Assembly: GCF_001927245.1 (NCBI RefSeq)
Contig: NZ_MJUX01000002.1
Coordinates: forward strand, 582,118-646,117
Length of the DNA: 64,000 nt
Source: Acuticoccus yangtzensis
GTDB lineage: Bacteria; Pseudomonadota; Alphaproteobacteria; Rhizobiales; Amorphaceae
Direction of reading: 5' to 3'
Of this stretch, positions 27,575 to 36,725 are shown in pieces; the first letter of the stretch is position 1, and each line of letters opens with the position of its first letter. The position numbers were made by a program, and so were the translations under genes. The notes under the pieces are model-generated. The model saw only the letters and a list, made by a program, of their open reading frames with translations, ran no database searches and was not told where the DNA came from.

Positions 27575-30206
27575 AGACCAAAAGCTCAAGCGATTGAAGG
27601 GGTCTCCGGACCGTCGCCCACGTCCGGTTATACCGCGAGAGACTCAGGTTCAGCGGCTCGGCCCTGTCATCGACCGCAGGCTGTCGAACGTTCTCGACCG
27701 CGACGACATTGAGCTTTCGAGCGACCCTTCAGCACTCGCGCCTGAGCGGGCGCTAGTGCTTGAGGTAATAGGGCCGCCAAGTGTCTTCGTGAACGCCGCC
27801 GCAAAGATCGGCCTCGAATGGCTGGCAGAGGACGCGACCACGCTCCACGGCGTTCGGTCCTACTTCGACCCATCGGACGGCAACGACGATGACGAAGCGG
27901 AAGACGAGGTCGATCCGCCAGGCGCCGACGACCAACTCACAGAAGGCGATTTCGAACTTCTGCTGGGCGACGATGAAGGTGCGTCTGTCGACGAGACGAT
28001 AGGTGCGCTTTACCTCGGCATGCCGACGAAAGCCACGTTTGAGCATCTGCGCAAGCTGTGGGACAGCTACAAGGCTGAGGAGCCTGCGCCGAAAGGCTTC
28101 GGCGACTGGTGGAAGCTCTTCGGTTTGCTCCACGAGCTCAGGCCCTGGGGACCCCGGGACCGGCTCGGCGAAGCCACTCTACGCCGGCTCAGAGACGAGC
28201 GGGCGCGCCAGGCAGGCGATGACCTACGGGTCGAAGTCGACCTTTGGTATCGAGGTGACGCCGCCGATCGCGATCGGGCAGTGTCCGAGTTTCACAAAGT
28301 TGTCGAGGAGGTAGGCGGCGAGATTCTTGACGAGCTTCGTCTGGATGAAATTCGGTACCATTCAGCGCTTGTGCATCTGCCGGGCGCGGCCGTGGACGCC
28401 ATCGTAGAGCGGACGGGCCCGCTGGCGTTGGATGACGACGTTATGACGATCAGGCCCCAGAGCGGGTTCCGCTTCTCCGTCGATGAGCTCGTGACGGCGG
28501 CGACGGATGACGAGGGCGATGCAGGCGACCCCCCGAGTCGCGCGTCGATCGGAGCATTGCTTGATGGGTGGCCGATCGAGAACCATGCGAAGCTTCGAAA
28601 TCGTCTCGACGTGATTGAGCTGGACGTAGCCGACTCGAAGGCTCCAGCGAACAAGCGCTTTCACGGCACCGCCATGGCTTCGCTGATCCTGCGCGGCGAC
28701 CTTCACGAGCAGAATCCACCGCTCGACAGGCTGTTGAAGGTGGTCCCGGTCCTCATGCCCGAGGGCGCGTACGAAACGCCCCCTAAGAATAAGCTGGCGC
28801 TCGGCTTAATTTACCGCGCTGTCAGAGAGCTGAAGGAGGGTACCGGAGATCAGAAGCCAAGTGGGCCTGATGTTGTAATCATCAATCATTCCATCTGCGA
28901 TGAGGCTGCCGGCTTCGCAGGCGTCGTGAGCCACTGGGCGCGCCTACTGGACTACCTTTCTTGGAAGTACCGGGTCCTGTTCGTGGTGAGCGCGGGCAAT
29001 ATCCCCGACACCTTCGAAGTGCCGGGCTATCCAACTGGGGCGGCAATGCGAGCGGCTGAGCCGGAGCATCGTCGCGCGGAGCTGCTCCGCGCAATAGACG
29101 CTGCGAAAGCGCAGCGGACGATTTTTTCTCCGGCGGAGGCGGTGAACGCGCTTACGGTCGGCGCAGCACACTCCGACGGGTCGACCCTCACCCTGCCAAA
29201 CAGCATAACCGATCCGTATGGCGACAGGGCAGTGCCTGTTCTCGGTTCTGGTCTCGGGCACGGATTCAACCGTTCAGTGAAGCCCGACGTCATACTGCCT
29301 GGTGGTCGACAGATTGCGCTCGCCACTGAAGGACCGGTGCTGCGTGTCCACGGCCGTGAGCACGCGAACCGGCACGGACAGCTGGTGGCTACCCCCGATC
29401 CCAATACAGGGCATCTAGACCTCACACGGATGTCGGCAGGCACCAGCAACGCAGCTGCGCTCGCCACTCGCATGGGGCTGATGATCGGGAACGTCCTCGA
29501 CGACTCGCCGGTCAATGCTGAAGTGCCGTGGTATCAACGGGTTACTGCCCCCTGCGTGCTCAAGGCGCTGATCGCGCATGGAGCAGGTTGGGGTGAGCTT
29601 GGGCAGGAGATGACCGACATTCACATTGGAGCGGGAAGTCACCCGCGACGCAAGGAGGCGGTGTCGCGAGCGATGGGCTATGGCCCTGTCGGCCGGCGTC
29701 TCGTGGAAGGCGGCGGCCATCGTGTGACGCTGCTAGGCGAGGACAAGATCCGCAAGGAGCAGCGGCACGAGTGGCGGATCCCGCTGCCAGACGATCTGCG
29801 GTCCAGCACCGAGTTCCGCAGGATTGTGGTGACGCTTGCCTGGCTATCGCCAGTTCTCGCCAACAGTTCACAGTATCGGGCGATCGGCCTGAATATCGTT
29901 GGCGTCGACGGTAACACACGCATCTGGGAAGGTGTGAACCGGTTCGGCGGCCAACCGGCCGCCAGCTTCGCCCGGCGCGGCACGCTGATCCACGCGATTT
30001 ATGAGGGCAACCGAAAGGCCATTCCATTCGGGGCGGACGGCGACTTCGTTATTAACGTTCAGGCCACGGCCAACGCGGCAGGCTTGTCGAAGGTCGACGT
30101 CCCCTATGCGCTTGCCGTCTCAATCGAGGTGGCGGACACAATTAATGCGGATATTGCAGCTTCCATCAGAAGCCGCGTGATGCCGCGGACAAGGGCGCGA
30201 CGATGA
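27534..30206 (+). CDS. Large S8 subtilisin-like protease, AAA partner
   Basis: An 890-residue (from GTG 27534) or 888-residue (from ATG 27540) protease without signal peptide, hence cytoplasmic. The first 330 residues are non-catalytic and include an Asp/Glu-rich tract near residues 112-152. The catalytic triad is visible: Asp344 in ALLDGWP, His377 in FHGTAMAS and Ser638 in SAGTSNAAA, with an oxyanion Asn in IINHSICD near residue 448. The usual D-S-G around the Asp is changed to L-D-G-W. About 250 residues follow the Ser, probably a beta-sandwich. Overlaps with both neighbours indicate translational coupling. Target is unknown; a role in regulated killing or immunity is inference. Confidence 0.88.
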   Translation: MEMATEILPLSRNRDQKLKRLKGSPDRRPRPVIPRETQVQRLGPVIDRRLSNVLDRDDIELSSDPSALAPERALVLEVIGPPSVFVNAAAKIGLEWLAEDATTLHGVRSYFDPSDGNDDDEAEDEVDPPGADDQLTEGDFELLLGDDEGASVDETIGALYLGMPTKATFEHLRKLWDSYKAEEPAPKGFGDWWKLFGLLHELRPWGPRDRLGEATLRRLRDERARQAGDDLRVEVDLWYRGDAADRDRAVSEFHKVVEEVGGEILDELRLDEIRYHSALVHLPGAAVDAIVERTGPLALDDDVMTIRPQSGFRFSVDELVTAATDDEGDAGDPPSRASIGALLDGWPIENHAKLRNRLDVIELDVADSKAPANKRFHGTAMASLILRGDLHEQNPPLDRLLKVVPVLMPEGAYETPPKNKLALGLIYRAVRELKEGTGDQKPSGPDVVIINHSICDEAAGFAGVVSHWARLLDYLSWKYRVLFVVSAGNIPDTFEVPGYPTGAAMRAAEPEHRRAELLRAIDAAKAQRTIFSPAEAVNALTVGAAHSDGSTLTLPNSITDPYGDRAVPVLGSGLGHGFNRSVKPDVILPGGRQIALATEGPVLRVHGREHANRHGQLVATPDPNTGHLDLTRMSAGTSNAAALATRMGLMIGNVLDDSPVNAEVPWYQRVTAPCVLKALIAHGAGWGELGQEMTDIHIGAGSHPRRKEAVSRAMGYGPVGRRLVEGGGHRVTLLGEDKIRKEQRHEWRIPLPDDLRSSTEFRRIVVTLAWLSPVLANSSQYRAIGLNIVGVDGNTRIWEGVNRFGGQPAASFARRGTLIHAIYEGNRKAIPFGADGDFVINVQATANAAGLSKVDVPYALAVSIEVADTINADIAASIRSRVMPRTRARR

Positions 30207-31150
30207 GCGACTTCGACGAGCAACCGAGCCTCGGCGATCGAACCGACGATGAGATTGCGGACTTTTTGGAAATCTTAGGCGATTATGGCGGCGCGCAGGA
30301 GCTGCGCGACGCGGGCGTCCGACCTCAAGGTTTGGCTAGGCTTCTCGGCAAGCCTTGGATCCACACGGCGCACGTTTTCGGCTTCATTGACGGCGCCAAG
30401 GCGGATGAGGCCCGAGTGCCGATTGTGCCTGCCTCTGAAGCAGAGTGCGATCCTTCGTTGATCGGCAGCCAAATCAAAGTGACATTGGATGCGTTCCAAA
30501 TCGCTGAATATCCAGGTTCCGGTCAGCATACGGTTCTGTTTGACTTCAAGGGGCGGGATCAGGCAGGCGACGAGGCTCAGGACTTGCAGTATGCGAGCGT
30601 GCTGACAATCAACGATCACGATCGTGCAGCGGTAAACGGCGTCCCGATCTTCACTGGCCTCACGGTGCCGCCAGATGGCCTTTCGTTCAAAGCGAAAACC
30701 ATCCTCGTTGCGAGTAAAGGCGATCAGGCTCTCATCGACGCTCTTCAGAGTGCTGTCTTCCAGGATGGGCTGAAGCTAATGGGGAAATTGCAGCCAGCCC
30801 TTCCGCAGTTGGTCAGCTTGGTAGGGGGAATTACGCAGAATCTTCTCAAGCGTAGGAAGAACGAACAGATCCAGATATTTGACCTTGGTCTCGACTTCAG
30901 TGGGAGTCGAACGTCGGCTCGCCTGCGACGTGGGTCATATGTCGTTGTGCAGGTGCCGGGCGCAAGCATGTGGCGGTGGGACTCGTGGTCCTTTGATCAG
31001 CACACGATGAGTGTTGTGGATGCTAACGGCGAGCCGGCCCCGTACAACACTATAGTTTTCGGAGTAACCCACAGCGGATCGAGTGAGACGCGCTCAGCAG
31101 TACGCGAGGAAGGGAGGGTTGCGCTCGAGGCTGCAAGTCCCGCCACATAG
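30203..31150 (+). CDS. Unrecognised 315-aa third gene of AAA-subtilase operon
   Basis: I do not recognise this family. The start overlaps the protease stop in an ATGA arrangement, so it belongs to the operon. The N-terminal 60 residues are acidic and helical. Residues 90-175 alternate like a beta-sandwich (VLFDFKGRD, then VPIFTGLTVPP). Residues 175-220 hold an amphipathic stretch (LMGKLQPALPQLVSLVGGI). The C-terminal part has a Trp cluster (MWRWDSWSF) and IVFGVTHSG. No signal peptide, membrane helix or catalytic motif is visible. It could be the protease substrate, a sensor or an effector. Confidence 0.75.
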   Translation: MSDFDEQPSLGDRTDDEIADFLEILGDYGGAQELRDAGVRPQGLARLLGKPWIHTAHVFGFIDGAKADEARVPIVPASEAECDPSLIGSQIKVTLDAFQIAEYPGSGQHTVLFDFKGRDQAGDEAQDLQYASVLTINDHDRAAVNGVPIFTGLTVPPDGLSFKAKTILVASKGDQALIDALQSAVFQDGLKLMGKLQPALPQLVSLVGGITQNLLKRRKNEQIQIFDLGLDFSGSRTSARLRRGSYVVVQVPGASMWRWDSWSFDQHTMSVVDANGEPAPYNTIVFGVTHSGSSETRSAVREEGRVALEAASPAT

Positions 31151-31293
31151 CATCTGCGCATCCCCCTTTCGCAAAATCGGCTATCTGCTTACGAGATGTT
31201 TGTGGTCGGTGAGGAGCGCTCCTCTTTGAACCCTCATGGATCTCAGGTCGATGGCGACGGCGCGACACGTTTCTTAAGTCCCCCCGTAGATAT

Positions 31294-31722
31294 ATGACGA
31301 TGATCCGAATTACTCCCACGATCGCTATCGACGAGAGCGAGATCGACGAGAGTTTCATTCGCGCCTCAGGACCCGGCGGCCAGCACGTGAACAAGACGTC
31401 GTCCGCCGTCCAGCTCCGTTTCGATGCGCGCCGTTCACGATCGCTGCCGAACGATGTTGCCGTCCGCCTCATGCAGCTGGCGGGTAGCCGTTTGACCCGG
31501 GACGGCGTGATCGTAATCACCGCCCAAGCCCACCGCAGTCAGCAGAGGAATCGGGACGACGCACTTGGGCGACTGGTCGACCTCATCCGGGAAGCGACGA
31601 CACAAAAAGCTGTCCGCCAGGCCACCAAGCCGTCGCTCGCGTCGAAGCAGCGCCGTCTGGAGGCGAAAGGCCGTCGCTCGGCGATCAAGAACCTCAGGCA
31701 GGTCAAGCCCGGCCCGGAATAG
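31294..31722 (+). CDS. arfB: Alternative ribosome-rescue factor ArfB
   Basis: ArfB releases peptides from stalled ribosomes. The 142-residue protein has the catalytic GGQ in IRASGPGGQHVNKTSSAVQL near residue 23 and a C-terminal Lys/Arg-rich tail (SKQRRLEAKGRRSAIK) that enters the empty mRNA channel. Full length for the family. Two ATGs, 31294 and 31300, are possible. It lies between the AAA-subtilase operon and the prophage integration module, and may be an ordinary chromosomal gene that marks the boundary between two mobile insertions. Confidence 0.92.
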   Translation: MTMIRITPTIAIDESEIDESFIRASGPGGQHVNKTSSAVQLRFDARRSRSLPNDVAVRLMQLAGSRLTRDGVIVITAQAHRSQQRNRDDALGRLVDLIREATTQKAVRQATKPSLASKQRRLEAKGRRSAIKNLRQVKPGPE

Positions 31723-31858
31723 AAAATGCTGCGAAGGCCGGTCGCGCGGGATCTCGGGCTTCTGATCGTCGTCTATTGCCGGCACGCTGCATCAGGAGGC
31801 GCGGGAGATCCACGGCCGGGATTGTTCAGAAGCGGACAGTCGTCAATCGGCGCCGCCA

Positions 31859-32248
31859 TCAGCGGCCGAGCGCCTCCCACTCCATTGGCACCCGACCAAT
31901 CAGCCCTTTCAGAGTTATTTCGGCCGATTGCCGCCCCTCGACAACCGCCTCCACAAATGGCGGTGGCAGCAGCGCGAGCCGCAGTACCCGGCTGACGTAC
32001 GCCGGATCAAGCCGCTCCGCCTTCGCCAACTCCCGCAGCGTCGCATACTCGCCGCTCTCCAGCATACGCTGCCAGCGGTACGCCCGGGCGATCGCCTTCA
32101 CCAGGGCGCCGTCGATCTCGCCTGTCGGCGGCGACGATAGGGGAGCCACTTCCGTCCCGTCCGGCGCCACGATGCGCTTCCGTCCGCGCCGGCGCTTGAA
32201 CGCGATGGGTACGTTGACCGTGATCGTATCTGCGAAGACGCTCCTCAT
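31859..32248 (-). CDS. Small HTH-like protein after the recombinase
   Basis: A 129-residue basic protein. The N-terminus has a FKRRRGRKRIV patch; residues 55-110 form a ParB/KorB-like helix-turn-helix stretch with YATLRELAKAERLDPAYVSR and VLRLALLPP. It overlaps the recombinase stop by 4 bases (ATGA). This gene regularly accompanies DUF2924-linked recombinases in alphaproteobacteria. A role as recombination directionality factor or cassette repressor is possible but not shown. Confidence 0.75.
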   Translation of the reverse strand: MRSVFADTITVNVPIAFKRRRGRKRIVAPDGTEVAPLSSPPTGEIDGALVKAIARAYRWQRMLESGEYATLRELAKAERLDPAYVSRVLRLALLPPPFVEAVVEGRQSAEITLKGLIGRVPMEWEALGR

Positions 32249-33552
32249 GCCGCCAGCTCCTCCCGCGTCGGCATCTCGTGCGCGACGCCTGAGAGACCGT
32301 CGATCCGTAACCGGAGAGCGATGCCATCCACACCGATCTCGACCCGCTCGACAAGCAGCTGCACCAGCCGGGCCTGCTCGGCGGGAAACAGCTCGCCCCA
32401 CAGCTGATCAAGTGAGTGCAGCGAGTTGCGGACCTCGGCCTCGGTCACGTCCTCGTCGTCCTTCCGAGCCTCACGCCAAGTCCCGACGATGATCTCGGGC
32501 TGTCGGAAGATCGCCCGGAGCTGATCAACAACGGCGCGCTCAACTTCACCCGCCGGCACCCGGCCAATCGGGCATGCGTCCGCCCCACGCTTCAGCACGG
32601 ACTGACTGACGTAGTACCGGTAGAGCTTTGGGCCACGTCGGGTGTGGGTTGGGGAGAATGCCGAGCCGTCGGGTCCGAATAGCAGGCCCCTAAGCAGGGC
32701 AGGCGTTAGCGCCCGCGTGTTCGCCGCTCGCTGCCGCGGGCTGGCTTTCAGCACCTCGTGGGCCTTGTCCCATAGCTTACGATCGACGATCGCCTTGTGC
32801 TCGCCGGGAAAGCTCACGCCCTTGTGGACCGCCTCACCGATATAGATCCGGTTGTTCAGCGTCTTGTATATGAACCCCTTGTCGATCGGGCTTCCGCGCT
32901 TGGTGAGCACGCCGTCGGCGCGTAGGGTCTTCGCCAGCACGGTCGCCGAGCCGATCTCAACGAACCTCTCGAAGATCATGCGAACCGTCTTGGCCTCAGC
33001 CGGATTCGCCACCAGTTTGCGCTCCTTCACGTCGTATCCGAGCGGCGCCCAGCCGCCCATCCACATGCCCTTCGCCCGCGACGCCGCGAACTTGTCGCGG
33101 ATCCGCTCGGCGGTAACCTCACGCTCGAATTGGGCGAACGACAGCAGGATGTTCAGCGTCAGTCGGCCCATGGACGTCGTCGTGTTGAACGACTGCGTGA
33201 CGGAAACGAATGTGACGCCGTTACGATCGAACACCTCCACCAGCTTGGCGAAGTCGGCTAGAGAGCGGGAGAGGCGATCGATCTTGTAGACGATCACGAC
33301 GTCGACGAGGCCGTCCTCGATGTCGGCGATGAGCGCCTGCAGCCCCGGCCGCTCCAGCGTCCCACCGGAGAAGCCGCCGTCGTCGTACTGGCCGCGGAGC
33401 AGCACCCAGCCCTCCGGTTTCTGGCTCGCGACGTAGGCCTCGCATGCCTCGCGCTGGGCGTGGAGCGAGTTGAACTCCTGTTCGAGGCCCTCCTCGGAAG
33501 ACTTGCGGGTGTAGACGGCGCAACGGCGCTTCGGCTTCGTCGCGTCCTTCAT
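32245..33552 (-). CDS. Large serine recombinase (integrase)
   Basis: A 435-residue serine recombinase. The resolvase domain begins CAVYTRKSSEEGL with the nucleophile in the YTRKS segment near residue 14; QYDDGGFSGGTLERPGL and VYKIDRLSR follow. The recombinase domain (about residues 165-260) and the C-terminal zinc-ribbon-like part follow. The start at 33550-33552 overlaps DUF2924 by 4 bases. It should catalyse site-specific integration and, with a helper, excision. An att site is not identified. Confidence 0.93.
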   Translation of the reverse strand: MKDATKPKRRCAVYTRKSSEEGLEQEFNSLHAQREACEAYVASQKPEGWVLLRGQYDDGGFSGGTLERPGLQALIADIEDGLVDVVIVYKIDRLSRSLADFAKLVEVFDRNGVTFVSVTQSFNTTTSMGRLTLNILLSFAQFEREVTAERIRDKFAASRAKGMWMGGWAPLGYDVKERKLVANPAEAKTVRMIFERFVEIGSATVLAKTLRADGVLTKRGSPIDKGFIYKTLNNRIYIGEAVHKGVSFPGEHKAIVDRKLWDKAHEVLKASPRQRAANTRALTPALLRGLLFGPDGSAFSPTHTRRGPKLYRYYVSQSVLKRGADACPIGRVPAGEVERAVVDQLRAIFRQPEIIVGTWREARKDDEDVTEAEVRNSLHSLDQLWGELFPAEQARLVQLLVERVEIGVDGIALRLRIDGLSGVAHEMPTREELAA

Positions 33553-34007
33553 GCCGACCTCCTCTGGTTTTTGAGGCCGAAGAAGACGCGGCCATTCCAC
33601 CTCGTGCCGGTGATCGCGCGAGCGATTGCGGAAAGCGATTTGTATGGCCGGCCCTGCCACTCGTAACCGTCAGCGAGGACCGTCACGACATGCTCAACGC
33701 CCTTCCACTCCCGCAGTAGGCGCGTCCCGGTGATCGGCTTGTCGCTGTGGTCGGCCCGCTTGCGGCTTTTCGCCCGGTCACCGCCGTCGAGCTCCTCGCC
33801 GAGACGTTCCAGCCTGCGGACCGTCTCAGGTTTCAGGCCGCCGTAGGCCAGCTCCTGGATGCGGTACGCGAGCCGGCTTTCGAGGTAACGACGGTTGAAG
33901 GCGGGTGGCTCGCTGTCGAAGAGGTCGCGCCACTGCTTCTTCAGCTCGGAAGTGGGCGTCGTCTTCAGCGCGGCGAGCCGCGCCGGAATGCTGTCGGTCT
34001 GGTTCAT
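33549..34007 (-). CDS. DUF2924 protein of the integration module
   Basis: A 152-residue DUF2924 protein: N-terminal PARLAALKTTPTSELKKQWRD in two parts, the FNRRYLESRLAYRIQELAYGG helix region near residues 37-57, and a C-terminal domain with GTRLLREWKGVEHVV and WNGRVFFGLK. The C-terminal part resembles a small beta-rich DNA-binding fold. It is almost always found directly upstream of such recombinases, so it probably assists recombination. It overlaps neighbours on both sides by 4 bases. Confidence 0.88.
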   Translation of the reverse strand: MNQTDSIPARLAALKTTPTSELKKQWRDLFDSEPPAFNRRYLESRLAYRIQELAYGGLKPETVRRLERLGEELDGGDRAKSRKRADHSDKPITGTRLLREWKGVEHVVTVLADGYEWQGRPYKSLSAIARAITGTRWNGRVFFGLKNQRRSA

Positions 34008-34231
34008 GCGTTTCTCCGGTCGGGACGGTTCGCATGCACGCTCTCGACGGGCGACAAGTGAAGGCCAACTTCTCCTTGTTCTGCATGTGCTTGGGCGTCA
34101 CGCTGACGGAGGCGGATGACGCCGCGCGCGAGGATCGCGCAGACTTCAGCGCGGCGCTCTCGCGGCGAGAGGTAGTCCGGATGGGGTGGATTGGGCATTC
34201 GCACGGCGAGGGATCTCAACAGCGGCTTCAT
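34004..34231 (-). CDS. Small protein leading the integration module
   Basis: A 75-residue protein beginning MKPLLRSLAVRMPNPPHPD, followed by LSPRERRAEVCAILARG. The same short protein is familiar at the head of alphaproteobacterial DUF2924-recombinase modules. It overlaps DUF2924 by 4 bases. A start 18 bases upstream (MAFQVE) is possible, but the MKPLLRS start fits relatives. No domain of known function. Confidence 0.7.
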   Translation of the reverse strand: MKPLLRSLAVRMPNPPHPDYLSPRERRAEVCAILARGVIRLRQRDAQAHAEQGEVGLHLSPVESVHANRPDRRNA

Positions 34232-34390
34232 CTCAACCTGAAAAGCCACCCGAAGACCCGCTTCGAGACACGTCTGAAAGGGTGATTGGAAAATTGTGTC
34301 GGAACCGGCTCGCGCCCTTGTAGGGCGAGGGCGCAGACCCGATTATCGGAGGTTGAATTTAAGCGAACGCATTACCGTAAAGAGTGCCAA

Positions 34391-36646
34391 ATGCCGCGTA
34401 GAACTCTTCCTTTCGGGCCGCATCTGCTGGGACTTGTCGAAGACGCGCGCGCCGACCTGCTCGTATCCGTCCTGCAGATCCGCGAGGACGATCACGAGCC
34501 GAACTTCGACCTCCCGACCGAAGCGCCGGACCTTGCCGAGGAGGAGGCTGTCCATGGGTTTCGACAGCTGGTCGTTGAAGCGCTTTCGCATTTCGATCGG
34601 GACGAACTCGGACCGACGGAACGACGGTGCGGCCGCATCCGCTCCCTGGCGACTGGCAAGGGAATCGTCTCGCTCAACACGATCATCGCTCAGAAGCTCG
34701 ATCCCGATCGGGCGCAGGAGTTCGACCGGCAGCCCGATCCGCTCTGCCGGAGCATATGGGCCTTCATACATGTTCGCGAGACATTCGAAGATGCCGAGAG
34801 CTTCCAGTTCGCCCGGCAATTTCGCGATCACGGGAAGCTGTATGACGCCTTCGAGGTGGAGCTCGACAACGCCGTCGCCGTCGATGCCGGATCGATCGAC
34901 GAGGTCGCGCTGGCTGAGCGGACGAGACAGGTGCTCGGGCTGAAGCCGGACGTCTCCTGCACTGTGAAAGCGCTCGACCTTCCCGCGACCGACGCGCACC
35001 CGGCATCGATCATGGTGATCGTCCGGCACGGCGGGCCTCTGTCCAGTGTCTACGATCACAGGAACGACGGGCGGCGCGGCACCATCTACTATCGTCCGCC
35101 AAACGAGGCGACTCTGATCTACACGCCGCAGCAGCGACAGATTGAGGTTTGCGGCGACAGTCCGGTCTTTCGACAGAAGGTCACCGACGCGTTCGCGGAG
35201 GTCGCGCTCGAGCAGGACGTGTCGGAGAAGCCGCTGACGTGGAAACGGTACAACCTCACGCGCTTCCGCGAGTCGTTCCGGCTCGAGCTTCCCACGGTCG
35301 AGGGCTACGAGATCAAGTTCGCGAAGGTGCTCGAGGCGCAGGTGAGACTCGGCACGTGGAGCCGCAAGCTGCAGCTGAAGGTCACGGTCGACGACGACAT
35401 CCAGGACGTCGCACGCCGCTATCTCGGCGCGAACAACGTCTTCCGGCGAGCGGAGGCGTTCAGCAGGATCGGGATTGCGGTCGGGTACAGTCGCGTCGGC
35501 GACGCCGCGGAGCGGTCGCTGAACATTACGGTCGCGGGGACGAAGAGCTGCAACCTTCAGAGCAACAAGGATCCCGACGAGCGTGCCCTTGGATTTGCCC
35601 TGCTGCGGGCGTGGGGCATTCTGAACGCGTTTCGTCAGATCCCTCACGACGACTTGCGAGCGATGTTCCCGCAGCTCGTGCGGCTCTACGATCGCATCGA
35701 GAACGAGGTGAGCGGGACCCACCTGGTGGAACTGGGGCTGGACCCGCTGCGAATGATCGAAGGTGGGCTGCTGGAACGCAGAGATCGGCAGGATGTCGTA
35801 TTGACTGAGGACGATGATGAAGACGTCTTCGTCGAAGGCAGCATTAAACCGTCAGGCCAGAAGGGGATGGTCGCCACGGTCGATGAGTACGGAAAGGACG
35901 TGGGGATGCGCCCGGCCGCCGATGTCGACATGTTCTCGATCAACGAGCAATGGCTTCACGAGACGCTGCTGCGCCTGATCAAACCGATTCTGCGCCGGCG
36001 GTCTGCGCAGATCATCGATCCTGATCTGACCGTCCTCGGCGCGATGCAGATCCGGGGCGCCGAGGTGCCCGTATATGTCGCCCGCCGCCTTCACGATGCG
36101 AAGATCGCGCAGAAGCTGGATTTGCACTTGCGCGCGCGAAACACCGCTGGTGTCGGAATCGTCCTCGCGGCCGGTGATGACAACCCCGACCACCTCGGCG
36201 CGAACGTCGTGGTTCCCCTCGTGTCCCATCTCGCTCCCGCGTCAGAAGAGCTTCTGTTCGATGGGGACAGCCTGGAGTTCGCGTATCGCAACAACCTTTC
36301 ACTCGCGCGCGGAGGCGTGCTGCCGCGCGTTGTGCGGTCAGGCACCCAAGTCGGCACGTTGTATGTGCCTGGGCGAGATCCGCTCCATCTCGGAGGCAAC
36401 GATCAGCTGACGATCTTCGAGCGGCTCGTCAACGCCTTCGTGAGGGGGAGCCCCGACGTGCCGGTGAAGACCCTGATGGACGGCCTCGGTACTCGGAGTC
36501 CGCAGCCTGCATTTCGCCGTGAGATGTGGGACAGCATCCGCGGCGTCTACATCGAGATGGGTGCCAAGAAGGGGTTCTGGCGGCTGATCGTTCCCGCTCA
36601 GTCTGCGGACGCCGCCACCGAGGCTCGGGTCATGGAGCCCGTCTAA
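34391..36646 (+). CDS. Unrecognised 751-aa phage protein with winged-helix-like end
   Basis: I do not recognise a named family. The ATG at 34391 (MPRRTLPFG) gives a soluble protein without membrane segments. There is an acidic strip (TEDDDEDVF) near residue 475. The last 75 residues (QLTIFERLVNAF, then LMDGLGTRSPQPAFRREMW and GFWRLIV) look like a winged helix. It is divergent from the integration module and begins the plus-strand early region, so a regulatory, replication or anti-host role is plausible. GC content matches the phage neighbours. Confidence 0.7.
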   Translation: MPRRTLPFGPHLLGLVEDARADLLVSVLQIREDDHEPNFDLPTEAPDLAEEEAVHGFRQLVVEALSHFDRDELGPTERRCGRIRSLATGKGIVSLNTIIAQKLDPDRAQEFDRQPDPLCRSIWAFIHVRETFEDAESFQFARQFRDHGKLYDAFEVELDNAVAVDAGSIDEVALAERTRQVLGLKPDVSCTVKALDLPATDAHPASIMVIVRHGGPLSSVYDHRNDGRRGTIYYRPPNEATLIYTPQQRQIEVCGDSPVFRQKVTDAFAEVALEQDVSEKPLTWKRYNLTRFRESFRLELPTVEGYEIKFAKVLEAQVRLGTWSRKLQLKVTVDDDIQDVARRYLGANNVFRRAEAFSRIGIAVGYSRVGDAAERSLNITVAGTKSCNLQSNKDPDERALGFALLRAWGILNAFRQIPHDDLRAMFPQLVRLYDRIENEVSGTHLVELGLDPLRMIEGGLLERRDRQDVVLTEDDDEDVFVEGSIKPSGQKGMVATVDEYGKDVGMRPAADVDMFSINEQWLHETLLRLIKPILRRRSAQIIDPDLTVLGAMQIRGAEVPVYVARRLHDAKIAQKLDLHLRARNTAGVGIVLAAGDDNPDHLGANVVVPLVSHLAPASEELLFDGDSLEFAYRNNLSLARGGVLPRVVRSGTQVGTLYVPGRDPLHLGGNDQLTIFERLVNAFVRGSPDVPVKTLMDGLGTRSPQPAFRREMWDSIRGVYIEMGAKKGFWRLIVPAQSADAATEARVMEPV

Positions 36647-36725
36647 CGTCCGTCAAACATCCGATGCGAGACGGTCTAACAAGCCGCTGACTACTGGAAG
36701 GGCTCCGCTTCAGAGGAGCTCCTCC

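Noticed and set aside
30203..31150. Bacterial gasdermin as the third protein of the protease operon
   Set aside because: Proteases often accompany gasdermins, but the N-terminal cysteine and gasdermin-like strand pattern are not seen here. Left as unknown.
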